Assembly: GCA_964581895.1 (NCBI GenBank)
Contig: CAZOPR010000003.1
Span: forward strand, 248,001-312,000
Direction of reading: 5' to 3'
Length of the DNA stretch: 64,000 nucleotides
Source of the DNA: Exilispira sp964581895
GTDB lineage: Bacteria > Spirochaetota > JAAYUW01
Every line of letters begins with the position of its first letter. Positions within the stretch are counted from its first letter, which is position 1. Below are positions 56,037 through 64,000 of the stretch, piece after piece. Under the pieces are notes generated by a model, which saw only the letters and a program-made list of their open reading frames with translations, had not been told where the DNA came from and searched no databases. A program made the translations under genes and the position numbers.

Positions 56037-56648
56037 TTATTTTTCCAGATTTTCTGATACTAATTTCAACAGTTTTCCAAAATCCCTTTTACCATCATAA
56101 AATAATGTTAAAAAACCTTTATCTTTGGCACTTAAAAGAACATCAATATTATCATCAATTATTAATATTTCAGAAGGTTCCAAAGATAGATTTCTTTGTA
56201 AACTTTCTAAATACAAAGATTCTTGCTTAACTGCTTTTAACTTTGAAGAAAAATAGCAGATCTTATGAAGAGAAGGATCTTTTTTAAATATTGAACTTGA
56301 AATTGTGCTATCCAAATCCGCTGAGAAATAAATATCAATTTTTAGTAGATCTTTATAAATTAAAACATTTTCTTTTTTTTCAATAAAATATTCGAATGAT
56401 TTCTTATATTTTTTTTCAAGCTTTTCTATATAATCTGCATCAAGAATAAGTTCATTGAATGCTGTTTTTATAAAAGTTTCAAAATTTATTTTTCCTATTG
56501 TAAAAAAATAAAAATAAGGTGCAAATAAAAGGTTTTTTATTTTTGAAATAGAAAGATGCAAATCTTTTTTTATTTTTAAGATCAATGGATCATAATGAAT
56601 TTTTAATATATCTATTTCAATATCGTAAATCAAAGCCTTAATTGGCAT
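56037..56648 (-). CDS. HAD-like hydrolase
   Basis: A 203-residue protein with the haloacid-dehalogenase layout: motif I region ALIYDIEID, motif II FSADLD, motif III Lys in SSKLKAVKQES, and motif IV ILIIDDNIDVLLSAKDKGF, which also contains the typical C-terminal Asp pair. In motif I the second Asp of DxD is Glu (D-I-E), which is unusual for phosphatases and may reduce activity. Substrate unknown. A repeat-bearing 91-bp gap separates it from rpiB upstream. Confidence 0.7.
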   Translation of the reverse strand: MPIKALIYDIEIDILKIHYDPLILKIKKDLHLSISKIKNLLFAPYFYFFTIGKINFETFIKTAFNELILDADYIEKLEKKYKKSFEYFIEKKENVLIYKDLLKIDIYFSADLDSTISSSIFKKDPSLHKICYFSSKLKAVKQESLYLESLQRNLSLEPSEILIIDDNIDVLLSAKDKGFLTLFYDGKRDFGKLLKLVSENLEK

Positions 56649-56666
56649 CTTTTTTGCCTATATTTA

Positions 56667-56756
56667 TTTATTCCATTTTAACAAATTATTCAATCTTACA
56701 TATCTATTCCATTTTAACTATTTATTTCATATTACTTATTTATTCCATTTTACTTA
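56667..56756. repeat. 18-bp tandem repeats, five copies
   Basis: Units begin at 56667, 56685, 56703, 56721 and 56739, consensus near TTTATTCCATTTTACTTA, with alternate units most alike (a 36-bp higher order). The last copy contains the rpiB stop codon and final codons (KISKME); a sixth, degenerate unit lies within the gene at 56757. Confidence 0.82.
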
Positions 56757-57183
56757 TTTTTTCAACTCTTCGTAGATGATTTCCATATTCAAACTCCGAG
56801 TTAAAATATGCATCAACAATTTTTTTTGCATAAAAAGGGGCAATAAATCTTGCTCCTATACAGATTATATTGGCATCATTATGTTGTTTAGCTAATGCAG
56901 CAGTTTCAGAATTCCATACATTGGCTGCCCGTATCCCTTTGACTTTATTTGCAGCTATAGAAACACCTATACCTGTCCCACAAATAAGAATTCCAGCATC
57001 TACCTGTTTTTTTGCGACTTTTTCCGCAACTAAAGCGGCATAGTCAGGATAATCACAGGATTCAGTCGAATATGTACCGCAATCAACTATATCAAAACTT
57101 TTTGATTTTAAGTATTCAACTAATTCTGATTTTAATATAAAACCAGCATGATCTGAGCCTATTGCTATTTTTTTAATCATCAT
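56740..57183 (-). CDS. rpiB: ribose-5-phosphate isomerase B
   Basis: Interconverts ribose-5-phosphate and ribulose-5-phosphate in the pentose phosphate pathway. The 147 residues match the family: IGSDHAGFILK at the start, DCGTYSTESCDYPDYA and ICGTGIGVSIAANKVKGIRA, with the catalytic Cys in the last motif, then HNDANIICIGARF. The start is one base after the stop of the upstream phosphohexomutase gene. Its last codons coincide with a unit of the 18-bp repeat array. Confidence 0.96.
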   Translation of the reverse strand: MMIKKIAIGSDHAGFILKSELVEYLKSKSFDIVDCGTYSTESCDYPDYAALVAEKVAKKQVDAGILICGTGIGVSIAANKVKGIRAANVWNSETAALAKQHNDANIICIGARFIAPFYAKKIVDAYFNSEFEYGNHLRRVEKISKME

Positions 57184-57184
57184 A

Positions 57185-58597
57185 CTACAAAACCTCTTGT
57201 AACTCTGGCAATAATGATTCCATTTTATTCAAAAGATTCTTATCACTATTTTCCATTATTATCCTGATAACAGGTTCTGTATTTGATGGTCTAATATGAC
57301 AAAAACCTGAAGAAAAATTAAATCTAATACCATCAGAATCATTAAAATCAACTACATTAAAAGAGTTTTTCTCAAATATATCTTTCAACTTTTGCATTAC
57401 ATTTAATTCAAAATCTCTTTTCCTTTCAAACTTAAATTTCCTCATCTCAAATTCAGGTATCTCGGATGCTATCAAAGATATTTTTTTCCCTTCTTTTGCG
57501 ATAAGTTCTAAAATAAATAGAACAGCAACTATTGTATCTCTACTATTTGATACCGGGAAATATATAACTCCACCATTACCTTCACCACCAAAGATTGATT
57601 TTGTTTTAAGCATTTTATTTGTAACATTTATTTCACCAACCGGTGCAAAGTACAGATTAAAACCATACTTTTCAGCGATATATTTAACCATGGATGAAGT
57701 TGAAAGATTTACTACACAATCTCCACCACCTTTATTTTTGCAAAAGTGAAGGTAAGATAATGCTAAAGTATACTCTTCCGAAGGAATAAAACCATCTTCG
57801 AATATAACAGCTACCCTATCAGCATCAGGATCAAAAACAAAACCAACATCAAAATCTGAACTATGCATTATTTGAGAAAGATATTTCATTGTATTTATAT
57901 TTGGTTCTGGTTCTCTTTCAAAATTACCAGTGATCTTATCAAATATAGCCTTATAATTTATATTTAATCTTTTAAATAAAGTTGGAAAAACATTTATCGC
58001 AGTAGAGTTACAAAAATCTACGGCAACTTTCAGTTTTTTATTTTTTATTAAATCTATATCAAATTTGGAAAATGCATCATTTATATGATTTTCAAATGCA
58101 TCAGAAGATAATTTTGTTAAACCAATATTACTAAAATCAGCAGAGTTAACAATAACTTCATCTTGCAATAATTCATCTATATATCTATTTATTTCAGAAA
58201 TATCTTGTTGATCCAAAAAATATCCACCAAATTTACATAATTTTATTGCATTATACTGAATTGGATTATGCGAAGCTGTTATAGCAATCCCACCATCATA
58301 TTTCCTATGTTTTACTTCATGTAAAACTGTTGGTGTCGGTATAATACCACCAAAATCAACATCTATACCAAAAAGATTGAATAATCCAAGGATGTAAACG
58401 GAAATAGCTTCTCCAGAATTTCTTGCATCTCTACCTATAAATACTTTTATCCTCTTTTTCTCCCCTTTTTCAAAACTTCTTTTTTCAAGATATTTTATAA
58501 ATGCAACCAAATTATAATATAAAACCTTGGGAGTCAAACTCTTCCCAACAATTCCCCTTAAGCCAGAAATATTGTATCTCAAAATATTTTTCCCCAT
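57185..58597 (-). CDS. phosphohexomutase (GlmM/phosphomannomutase family)
   Basis: Moves phosphate between C6 and C1 of a hexose or glucosamine. The 470 residues have the four-domain family motifs: active-site phosphoserine in GIAITASHNPIQYNAIK, the metal loop VFDPDADRVAVI, the sugar loop GGEGNGGVIYFP and the phosphate-binding C-terminus RPSNTEPVIRI. GlmM function would supply GlcN-1-phosphate for the UDP-GlcNAc route, consistent with the UAP-type enzyme at 45 kb, but a glucose or mannose enzyme is not excluded. It follows ftsH by 19 bp and precedes rpiB. Confidence 0.9.
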   Translation of the reverse strand: MGKNILRYNISGLRGIVGKSLTPKVLYYNLVAFIKYLEKRSFEKGEKKRIKVFIGRDARNSGEAISVYILGLFNLFGIDVDFGGIIPTPTVLHEVKHRKYDGGIAITASHNPIQYNAIKLCKFGGYFLDQQDISEINRYIDELLQDEVIVNSADFSNIGLTKLSSDAFENHINDAFSKFDIDLIKNKKLKVAVDFCNSTAINVFPTLFKRLNINYKAIFDKITGNFEREPEPNINTMKYLSQIMHSSDFDVGFVFDPDADRVAVIFEDGFIPSEEYTLALSYLHFCKNKGGGDCVVNLSTSSMVKYIAEKYGFNLYFAPVGEINVTNKMLKTKSIFGGEGNGGVIYFPVSNSRDTIVAVLFILELIAKEGKKISLIASEIPEFEMRKFKFERKRDFELNVMQKLKDIFEKNSFNVVDFNDSDGIRFNFSSGFCHIRPSNTEPVIRIIMENSDKNLLNKMESLLPELQEVL

Positions 58598-58616
58598 GAC
58601 CTAATTCTCTAAAATT

Positions 58617-60545
58617 TTATTTTGCTTGATCTATATCTGAAACCTTCTCTTCATTATGATTATTTCTTTCGATATATTTTTTCTTAAAAGATTCAATCGT
58701 AGCATCTTTATGTGGATCTTTTATACCAAGAATTTCATATATTTCAGAGGCAACCAAAGATTCTTTTTCTACTAAATTTTGAGATAACAAATCAAGTTTA
58801 TCAATATTATCTTTTATAATTTTTTTAGTTATTTCAAAAGCTTCCTGAATAATTTTATGAACTTCTGAATCTATTTTTTTAGCAGTATCTTCAGAATAAT
58901 TTCTCTCTCTAACTAAATCTTTACCTAAAAACACATCATCTTTTTCCGAACCAAAACCTAAAGGTCCCAATGAAGACATTCCATACTTTGTAACCATATC
59001 ATGAGCAATCTTCGTTGCTCTTTCAATGTCATTTTGGGCACCAGTAAATATTTCGTTAAATTTATATTCTTCGGCTACCCTTCCTGCTAATAAAACACAG
59101 ATTTTATCAAACAAATAAGATTTAGAATAATGGTGCTGATCATCTAATGGTATATTTACAGTAAGTCCAAGAGCAGCTCCCCTTGGTATTATGCTTACTT
59201 TATAAACAGGCTCTGAATTTTTCATAAGAGCGCCTACAAGCGTATGACCTGCCTCATGATATGCGGTAACCAACTTTTCCTGCTCAGAAAGAACAAGTGA
59301 TTTCCTTTCAGGACCCATGATTACCTTGTCTTTTGCCTCTTCGAGACAATGCATATCAACAGCAGATAAATTATTTCTTGCAGCCAGTATTGCTGCCTCA
59401 TTAATAATATTTGCAAGATCAGCACCTGAAAAACCTGGTGTTCCTCTTGCTATTGCAAAAAGATCAACATCTTTTGTTAAAGGAACTTTTCTTGCATGAA
59501 TCTGCAAAATTTCATATCTTCCATATAAATCTGGCAAATCAACAAAAACTTTTCTATCAAACCTTCCAGGTCTAAGAAGAGCTCTATCAAGAATATCAGC
59601 CCTATTTGTCGCAGCAAGTACTATCACAGAATCCTGAGTTTCAAAACCATCCATTTCTACTAGGATTTGGTTTAATGTTTGTTCTCTTTCATCATGACCG
59701 CCTCCAAGTCCTGCACCTCTTGACCTACCAACAGCATCAAGCTCATCTATGAAAATTATTGATGGTGCCTTTTCTTTAGCTTGATTGAAAAGATCTCTAA
59801 CTCTTGATGCACCAACACCTACAAACATTTCTACAAAATCAGATCCAGAAATAGAGAAAAAAGGAACCCCTGCTTCTCCTGCAACTGCTTTAGCAAGTAA
59901 TGTTTTACCGCAACCAGGAGGACCTTCTAATAAAACTCCTCTTGGAATTTTTGCTCCAAGAGAGTAAAACTTTATAGGGTTTTTTAAGTATTCCACAACT
60001 TCTATAAGTTCTTGTTTCGCCTCATCAATACCAGCAACATCTGTAAATTTTACTGATGTATTTACATAAAGCCTTGCTCTTGCCTTACCAAAGGAGAATG
60101 CTTGATTATTAGCACCTCCAATCTGCTTAGTAATATTCATAAAGAAAAATATCGAAAGAATAGTCAATCCAAGTGGTATTATGTACCACCAAAAAGATGA
60201 GGAATCTTTTTGCTCCTGCCCTTCAATATTCACATCATGCTGCTTTAAATAAGTTAAAAGTTCTGGGTCTATATAAGGTATAACAACTTTATATTGATCA
60301 GCTTTAGTTGATTCAGAACTTTTTTTCATAAAAACTTTTATCTGATTACCAACTATGATTACATAATCAACTTTGCCTTCATCTACATATTTAAGAAACT
60401 CACTATAGGTTTTCTTTTCAACAACATCTGTTATAGGGTTTGACATTAAAAAAAGTATTGCTAAGAATCCAGCAGCTATAAGAAGAATAGTCAAACCGCC
60501 TGATAAATTTTTTTTATTTTTTGGATTTTGATTTAAGTTACTCAT
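58617..60545 (-). CDS. ftsH: ATP-dependent zinc metalloprotease FtsH
   Basis: Membrane-anchored AAA+ protease for quality control. The 642 residues show two membrane segments (about 18-35 and 118-137) around a periplasmic domain, Walker A GPPGCGKT (208-215), Walker B IIFIDELD (263-270), second region of homology AATNRADILDRALLRPGRFD, and the zinc site HEAGH (430-434). The C-terminus is Lys/Glu-rich. Preceded by tilS, as in Borrelia and many bacteria. Confidence 0.98.
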   Translation of the reverse strand: MSNLNQNPKNKKNLSGGLTILLIAAGFLAILFLMSNPITDVVEKKTYSEFLKYVDEGKVDYVIIVGNQIKVFMKKSSESTKADQYKVVIPYIDPELLTYLKQHDVNIEGQEQKDSSSFWWYIIPLGLTILSIFFFMNITKQIGGANNQAFSFGKARARLYVNTSVKFTDVAGIDEAKQELIEVVEYLKNPIKFYSLGAKIPRGVLLEGPPGCGKTLLAKAVAGEAGVPFFSISGSDFVEMFVGVGASRVRDLFNQAKEKAPSIIFIDELDAVGRSRGAGLGGGHDEREQTLNQILVEMDGFETQDSVIVLAATNRADILDRALLRPGRFDRKVFVDLPDLYGRYEILQIHARKVPLTKDVDLFAIARGTPGFSGADLANIINEAAILAARNNLSAVDMHCLEEAKDKVIMGPERKSLVLSEQEKLVTAYHEAGHTLVGALMKNSEPVYKVSIIPRGAALGLTVNIPLDDQHHYSKSYLFDKICVLLAGRVAEEYKFNEIFTGAQNDIERATKIAHDMVTKYGMSSLGPLGFGSEKDDVFLGKDLVRERNYSEDTAKKIDSEVHKIIQEAFEITKKIIKDNIDKLDLLSQNLVEKESLVASEIYEILGIKDPHKDATIESFKKKYIERNNHNEEKVSDIDQAK

Positions 60546-60573
60546 TTTCCTTCCTTAAAAATATCTTTATAAA

Positions 60574-62001
60574 TTAATACAGATAATTTTCTATCTTTTC
60601 GATTTTCAGTAAAATATAACTAAATTTTTCATTAAAATCAACAAAATAATCTTTCGATAGGATATAATTTCCTCTATTTGAAAAATTAAAAGGAATATAA
60701 AAACCTATCACATTTTTATCATTTCTTATAACAATAATTTTTTCCCTTAATGGTCTAGGAATCTTCCAATCCACAAAAATATCCTGTAGCTTTTTATAGT
60801 AGCCAGATAATTTTATCCTATCACCACTACCCCATTTAGAAAATATTATTTTCTCGCTACAAAATTCCTTTCTTATTATAAAACTTTCTTTTAATATACT
60901 TTTTATAAAAGTGTTATCTAAGTTGTTTTCAATTTTTATTTTTATTTCAAAATCATTAAAAAAAAACCTGTTAAATTCAATGCTGGATAACTTATCAACA
61001 TTTATATCAAGTTGATTTTTTATAGAATATTTTTTTTCAATAAAATATAGGTTTCCATATGAAAGAAAAATATCAAATACAGGAAATTTTTCAACATAAC
61101 CATTTTTTATTGTTTTAATTTTTTTTAATGCGTCATCTATTGTTTTTTTAGATATATTTAACAACGAAAAATCATAAAGATTAGTAAGACACAGTTCTTT
61201 TATTTTTTTATATAAAAAGTAGCTTTGCAGGTAATTTTTAATGGTTAAAAATTCTTCTACATTCCAATAATTTTTTGAAAACCAATCTGGAGTAAATGAA
61301 TCTATAAAATCTAAGGTGTAATTTATTTCTTTGATAAAATTGAAAATCGATTTTGATGAATTTTTAAATCTACTATAAATATCTTCAAGTACTATATTTC
61401 TTATATAATTTCTATTTATAGTGTTATCTCTATTAGTTCTGTCTTCAAAATATTCAAAATTATTAAATAATAAATAATCTTTCAGTTCTTTTTTAGATAT
61501 TTCTATGACTGGCCTTATTAAATAAGACCTTTTAGGTTGTATTGAAGAAGCTCCTATAAGACTCGCACCTCGAAATAAATTTAGGAAAAAGGTTTCGATT
61601 ACATCATCTTTATTATGAGCTGTCGCAATATAATTAGATTTCAATATTTTCCTTGCTTTTTCATAAAATTTTAATCTTTCTTTTCTTGCCCATAATTCAA
61701 ATGATTTGGTTGAATTTTTTATACTATCTGGAATCAGAAGATTATCAGTGTAGTATTGTATCCCCAGTTGATTCATCAATTCTATAAATGCTTTTTGTTC
61801 TAGATTCGATTCTTCTCTAATACCGTGATTCAAATGGCAGGCTGAAAGATTAAAACCATATTTTTTTTTTAAGCTAAGTAAAATATAAAAAAGTGCCATT
61901 GAATCAGAACCCATGCTTAAAGCTACTGTTATTGATGTGCTTGGAAATTCTTGAATGTATCTATTCAGAAAAAGATAAACTTGGTCCTCGAGAAATTTCA
62001 T
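60574..62001 (-). CDS. tilS: tRNA(Ile)-lysidine synthase
   Basis: Adds lysine to C34 of the CAU-anticodon tRNA-Ile so that it reads AUA; AUA is plainly frequent in this genome. The 475 residues include the P-loop as SMGSDSMALF (29-38; normally SGGxDS), ACHLNHGIREES and YIATAHNKDDVIETFFLNLFRGA. The C-terminal RNA-binding part is divergent. The ATG lies 41 bp inside the end of pth, so the genes overlap. Confidence 0.92.
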   Translation of the reverse strand: MKFLEDQVYLFLNRYIQEFPSTSITVALSMGSDSMALFYILLSLKKKYGFNLSACHLNHGIREESNLEQKAFIELMNQLGIQYYTDNLLIPDSIKNSTKSFELWARKERLKFYEKARKILKSNYIATAHNKDDVIETFFLNLFRGASLIGASSIQPKRSYLIRPVIEISKKELKDYLLFNNFEYFEDRTNRDNTINRNYIRNIVLEDIYSRFKNSSKSIFNFIKEINYTLDFIDSFTPDWFSKNYWNVEEFLTIKNYLQSYFLYKKIKELCLTNLYDFSLLNISKKTIDDALKKIKTIKNGYVEKFPVFDIFLSYGNLYFIEKKYSIKNQLDINVDKLSSIEFNRFFFNDFEIKIKIENNLDNTFIKSILKESFIIRKEFCSEKIIFSKWGSGDRIKLSGYYKKLQDIFVDWKIPRPLREKIIVIRNDKNVIGFYIPFNFSNRGNYILSKDYFVDFNEKFSYILLKIEKIENYLY

Positions 62002-62644
62002 CTTTTATCTTGATTCTCGCTTTATCTAACTCATCATATGCAGAATCATAGCCACCTTTAATAAATCCTTTTATGACATTAAAAGTATAATTGAATATAA
62101 TATTCTCAAGTTGATACTCTTCTACCAATGAAAAATCAGAAAGAACATATTCCTGTATAGAGGCAGAATCAGTTAATATTTTGCCATTTGGATCTTTAGG
62201 TTTACCAATCCCTATTCTAAGTCTTGTAAAATTTTCTTTTTTAAGCAATTTTTCAACTGAAATTATACCATTGTGATTTGTTTCATTTTTACTATGTCTT
62301 AATCTTAAATCCCCAAAATCAAGATCTGTATCATCATAAACAACAATTATATTTTCTTCATGTATCTTTAAGAAAGCAGCCATAAAAAGGATGCCTTCTC
62401 CTGAATTATTCATAAAGGTTAAAGGTTTGACAAGAGTGACTTCTTTATCTTCAAAATTAATAGTAATAAAATCAGCTTTCTTTTTCTTTGTTATAAAATT
62501 TACTTTTTTAGACCCAGTAACCCTTCTGGCTATATAGTCGACAAATTGAAATCCTAAATTATGTCTATGTTTATAGAAATTTTCTCCAGGATTTCCCAAA
62601 CCTGCGACTAATATCATTGGATTATTGTTATCTGATTTATTCAT
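61961..62644 (-). CDS. pth: peptidyl-tRNA hydrolase
   Basis: Releases tRNA from stalled peptidyl-tRNA. The 227 residues contain VAGLGNPGENFYKHRHNLGF with the catalytic His28, PLTFMNNSGE, VVYDDTDLDFGDLRLR with the catalytic Asp, and NHNGI in place of the usual GHNGL. Length exceeds the common 190 owing to a longer C-terminus, part of which overlaps tilS. Follows rplY by 23 bp. Confidence 0.95.
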   Translation of the reverse strand: MNKSDNNNPMILVAGLGNPGENFYKHRHNLGFQFVDYIARRVTGSKKVNFITKKKKADFITINFEDKEVTLVKPLTFMNNSGEGILFMAAFLKIHEENIIVVYDDTDLDFGDLRLRHSKNETNHNGIISVEKLLKKENFTRLRIGIGKPKDPNGKILTDSASIQEYVLSDFSLVEEYQLENIIFNYTFNVIKGFIKGGYDSAYDELDKARIKIKDEISRGPSLSFSE

Positions 62645-62667
62645 TTTTTTGGATAATTACTCCATAG

Positions 62668-63300
62668 TTAATCAAATATTTCTTTCGCTTTTTCAGCCTC
62701 TTCAGCAGTCATACCAGCAGGACCTGTCTCAGCTTCTGTTGCTTTCTTTCCAGCAATTATAAATAAGACTTCTTGTGGATTGGTTAAAAGATGAAGATTT
62801 TCAGGTAATTTCAAATCTGAAGCATGGAATCTTGTACCGATATCCATATTTTCAATATTTATTTCGATAGATTCTGGAATATCTTTTAAACTACCTTCAA
62901 CTTCTACTGAAAGATGAAATTTTTCAACTATTCCACCAGCTTTTTCACCTTTTGAATGACCTACAAAATTTAAAGGTATATGTGTCTTGATTTTTTCTGA
63001 AGAAGAAACTGCATAAAAATCAACATGAGACATTTTGTTATTTATAATACTATATTGAAAGTCTTTAATAATTACATCAATCTTTTTATTCTTTATACTT
63101 ATAGTTAAAGGATGAGATTCTCCATATTTTTCTAGTATTTTAATAATCTCATTTTCTTTAACAAAGATATTTAAATTTTGTTTAATACTTTTACCATAAA
63201 TACAAGCTGGTAATAATCCATTTTTTCTTGCTGAATTTAAATATGCCTTAGTAGATATCTGTCTTTCTTCAGCATTAATTAAAACTTGTTCTTTTTTCAT
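62668..63300 (-). CDS. rplY: 50S ribosomal protein L25, general stress CTC type
   Basis: Binds 5S rRNA. The 210 residues have the long form with an N-terminal L25 domain (LPACIYGKSIKQNLNIF, then HVDFYAVSSSEKIKTHIPL) and the C-terminal TL5/CTC beta domain (VEKFHLSVEVEGSLKDIPES, IGTRFHASDLKLPENLHL), ending in a Glu/Ala-rich tail. Lies between the spoVG hairpin and pth. Confidence 0.95.
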   Translation of the reverse strand: MKKEQVLINAEERQISTKAYLNSARKNGLLPACIYGKSIKQNLNIFVKENEIIKILEKYGESHPLTISIKNKKIDVIIKDFQYSIINNKMSHVDFYAVSSSEKIKTHIPLNFVGHSKGEKAGGIVEKFHLSVEVEGSLKDIPESIEINIENMDIGTRFHASDLKLPENLHLLTNPQEVLFIIAGKKATEAETGPAGMTAEEAEKAKEIFD

Positions 63301-63431
63301 GATATTTTTCCTTCCCTAATTGTTTAAATATAATTAACGATAAACAGATTTTATAAACAATGATAAAAATAATGATCTCAAAAATATTATAAAAGAGAAA
63401 ATTATCAATATTCTTAAATATTATTTAAATG

Positions 63432-63461
63432 GAATTGCCAGGCATATTTCCTGGCAATCCA
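63432..63461 (-). terminator. hairpin downstream of spoVG
   Basis: A 9-bp perfect stem ATTGCCAGG/CCTGGCAAT (63435-63443 and 63451-63459) with a 7-base loop. On the minus strand it follows the spoVG stop by about 16 bp and is followed by CATTTAAATAATATTT, only partly U-rich, so it may be a terminator or a partial attenuator before rplY. Confidence 0.6.
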
Positions 63462-63475
63462 CTTTTCATTTAATA

Positions 63476-63748
63476 CTATACCACATTATCATACGCATCA
63501 GAGATAGAATTTGTTAAAAATTCTCTGAAGTCATTTACTGTGGGATGAGCAACATCCTTAAAATCACCTTTTGATGTTTTTCTTCTGGGCATAACTATTT
63601 TTCTGCCCTCTTCTCCATCATAAAGTGCAATGTTGTGAACAACAAAACAGTTGTCAAATGTTACTGAAGCGTACGCAAGCAGCTTTCTCTTTCCACCTGA
63701 TGGGCGCTCGCTAGTTACTTTGTTAATTTTGATGTTGGTGATTTCCAT
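63476..63748 (-). CDS. spoVG: SpoVG family nucleic-acid-binding protein
   Basis: A 90-residue DNA/RNA-binding regulator. The start is the ATG at 63746-63748 because AAAGGAG lies 6 bp upstream; this gives MEITNIKINKV, the family's usual beginning. The conserved segments RKLLAYASVTFDNCFVVHNI, RKIVMPRRKTSKGDF and DVAHPTVNDFREF are clear. In Borrelia the protein regulates surface-protein and other genes. Lies 19 bp after ispE. Confidence 0.96.
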   Translation of the reverse strand: MEITNIKINKVTSERPSGGKRKLLAYASVTFDNCFVVHNIALYDGEEGRKIVMPRRKTSKGDFKDVAHPTVNDFREFLTNSISDAYDNVV

Positions 63749-63767
63749 CTTGGCTCCTTTACCTAAG

Positions 63768-64000
63768 TTAAATTTTACATGAGCAAATTTTAACACGCCC
63801 ATGAACCTTTTTCAGATTATCGTAGCAGTTCTTCGCATCTTTATAATTTAAGAAAACTCCAAAGATAGAAGAACCAGCTCCGCTCATCTGAGCAAACAAA
63901 GATCCACTGAATAATAATTTCCAATTATTAAATTCACTAAAATTTTTAGAAACTATTAGTTCAAAATCATTGTTTGCTATATCACTAAGAGATGAAACAT
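63768..64000 (-). CDS. ispE: 4-diphosphocytidyl-2-C-methyl-D-erythritol kinase (C-terminal part)
   Basis: Fourth step of the non-mevalonate isoprenoid pathway. Only the last 77 residues are in the window; the rest lies beyond position 64000. The GHMP-kinase C-terminal motif is present as MSGAGSSIFGVF, and the family ends shortly afterwards (KDAKNCYDNLKKVHGRV). Its position before spoVG follows the Borrelia-like order. Confidence 0.85.
   Translation of the reverse strand, partial: VSSLSDIANNDFELIVSKNFSEFNNWKLLFSGSLFAQMSGAGSSIFGVFLNYKDAKNCYDNLKKVHGRVKICSCKI

Overview
This 64 kb window is a dense, AT-rich bacterial chromosome segment (by eye only about a quarter G+C) with genes on both strands, gaps rarely above 200 bp and no ribosomal RNA, IS element, prophage or CRISPR array that I can see. 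The best lineage guess is a spirochaete (Spirochaetota). The right end carries, on the minus strand, ispE-spoVG-rplY(ctc)-pth-tilS-ftsH, an order I know from Borrelia. The window also has an outer-membrane carrier protein (LolA), an OmpA-type lipoprotein or membrane protein, a methyl-accepting chemotaxis protein, a FapA-type protein and a possible spirochaete-specific DUF5312 protein. The very low G+C would fit lineages such as Exilispira or Brachyspira, but the genus is a guess.

Layout. 1-7 kb: 3' part of asnS, a giant STAND-type ATPase/TPR/GAF signalling protein, an rRNA methyltransferase and a flavin-type protein. 7-14 kb: a small gene with a textbook promoter, then an operon (minus strand) of an OmpA-like protein and two large membrane histidine kinases whose defects are complementary. 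14-18.5 kb: yraN with a coupled 40-aa ORF, then a DUF5693/CsaB/YibQ group for cell-surface polymer metabolism. 18.5-27.5 kb: sigma factor, plsC, an ATP-grasp/FMN-oxidase fusion, dinB, a hypothetical protein, upp, nth and a decayed transglutaminase-like lipoprotein. 27.5-36.7 kb: a long minus-strand run, rsmA-lolA-rodZ-rimO-pgsA/pgpA-sigma-uvrD-rph. 36.7-39.7 kb: NrnA-like DHH phosphoesterase, CBS-HATPase regulator and Xer recombinase. 40-45 kb: coaD, a membrane GAF protein, a coiled-coil protein and a chemoreceptor. 45-52 kb: eukaryotic-type UDP-GlcNAc pyrophosphorylase with a ROK kinase, serS, adenosine deaminase, FapA and tRNA-Val(GAC). 52-64 kb: ZIP transporter, M18 peptidase, an SPT/KBL-type PLP enzyme, HAD protein, rpiB, phosphohexomutase, ftsH, tilS, pth, rplY, spoVG and ispE.

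Most notable observations: (i) two adjacent histidine kinases, one with the phospho-acceptor His but a ruined ATPase domain, the other with an intact ATPase but Phe in place of the His, suggesting an obligate trans-phosphorylating pair; (ii) two genes (rimO and a sigma factor) whose conserved reading frames have no ATG/GTG/TTG start but have a Shine-Dalgarno followed by ATA; (iii) gene fusions pgsA-pgpA and ATP-grasp/FMN oxidase; (iv) phased AT-rich minisatellites (12 x 14 bp and about 5 x 18 bp) that run into the stop codons of the neighbouring genes; (v) a dispersed 46-47 bp structured repeat in two intergenic regions.

All assignments come from reading motifs by eye; no database search was possible.
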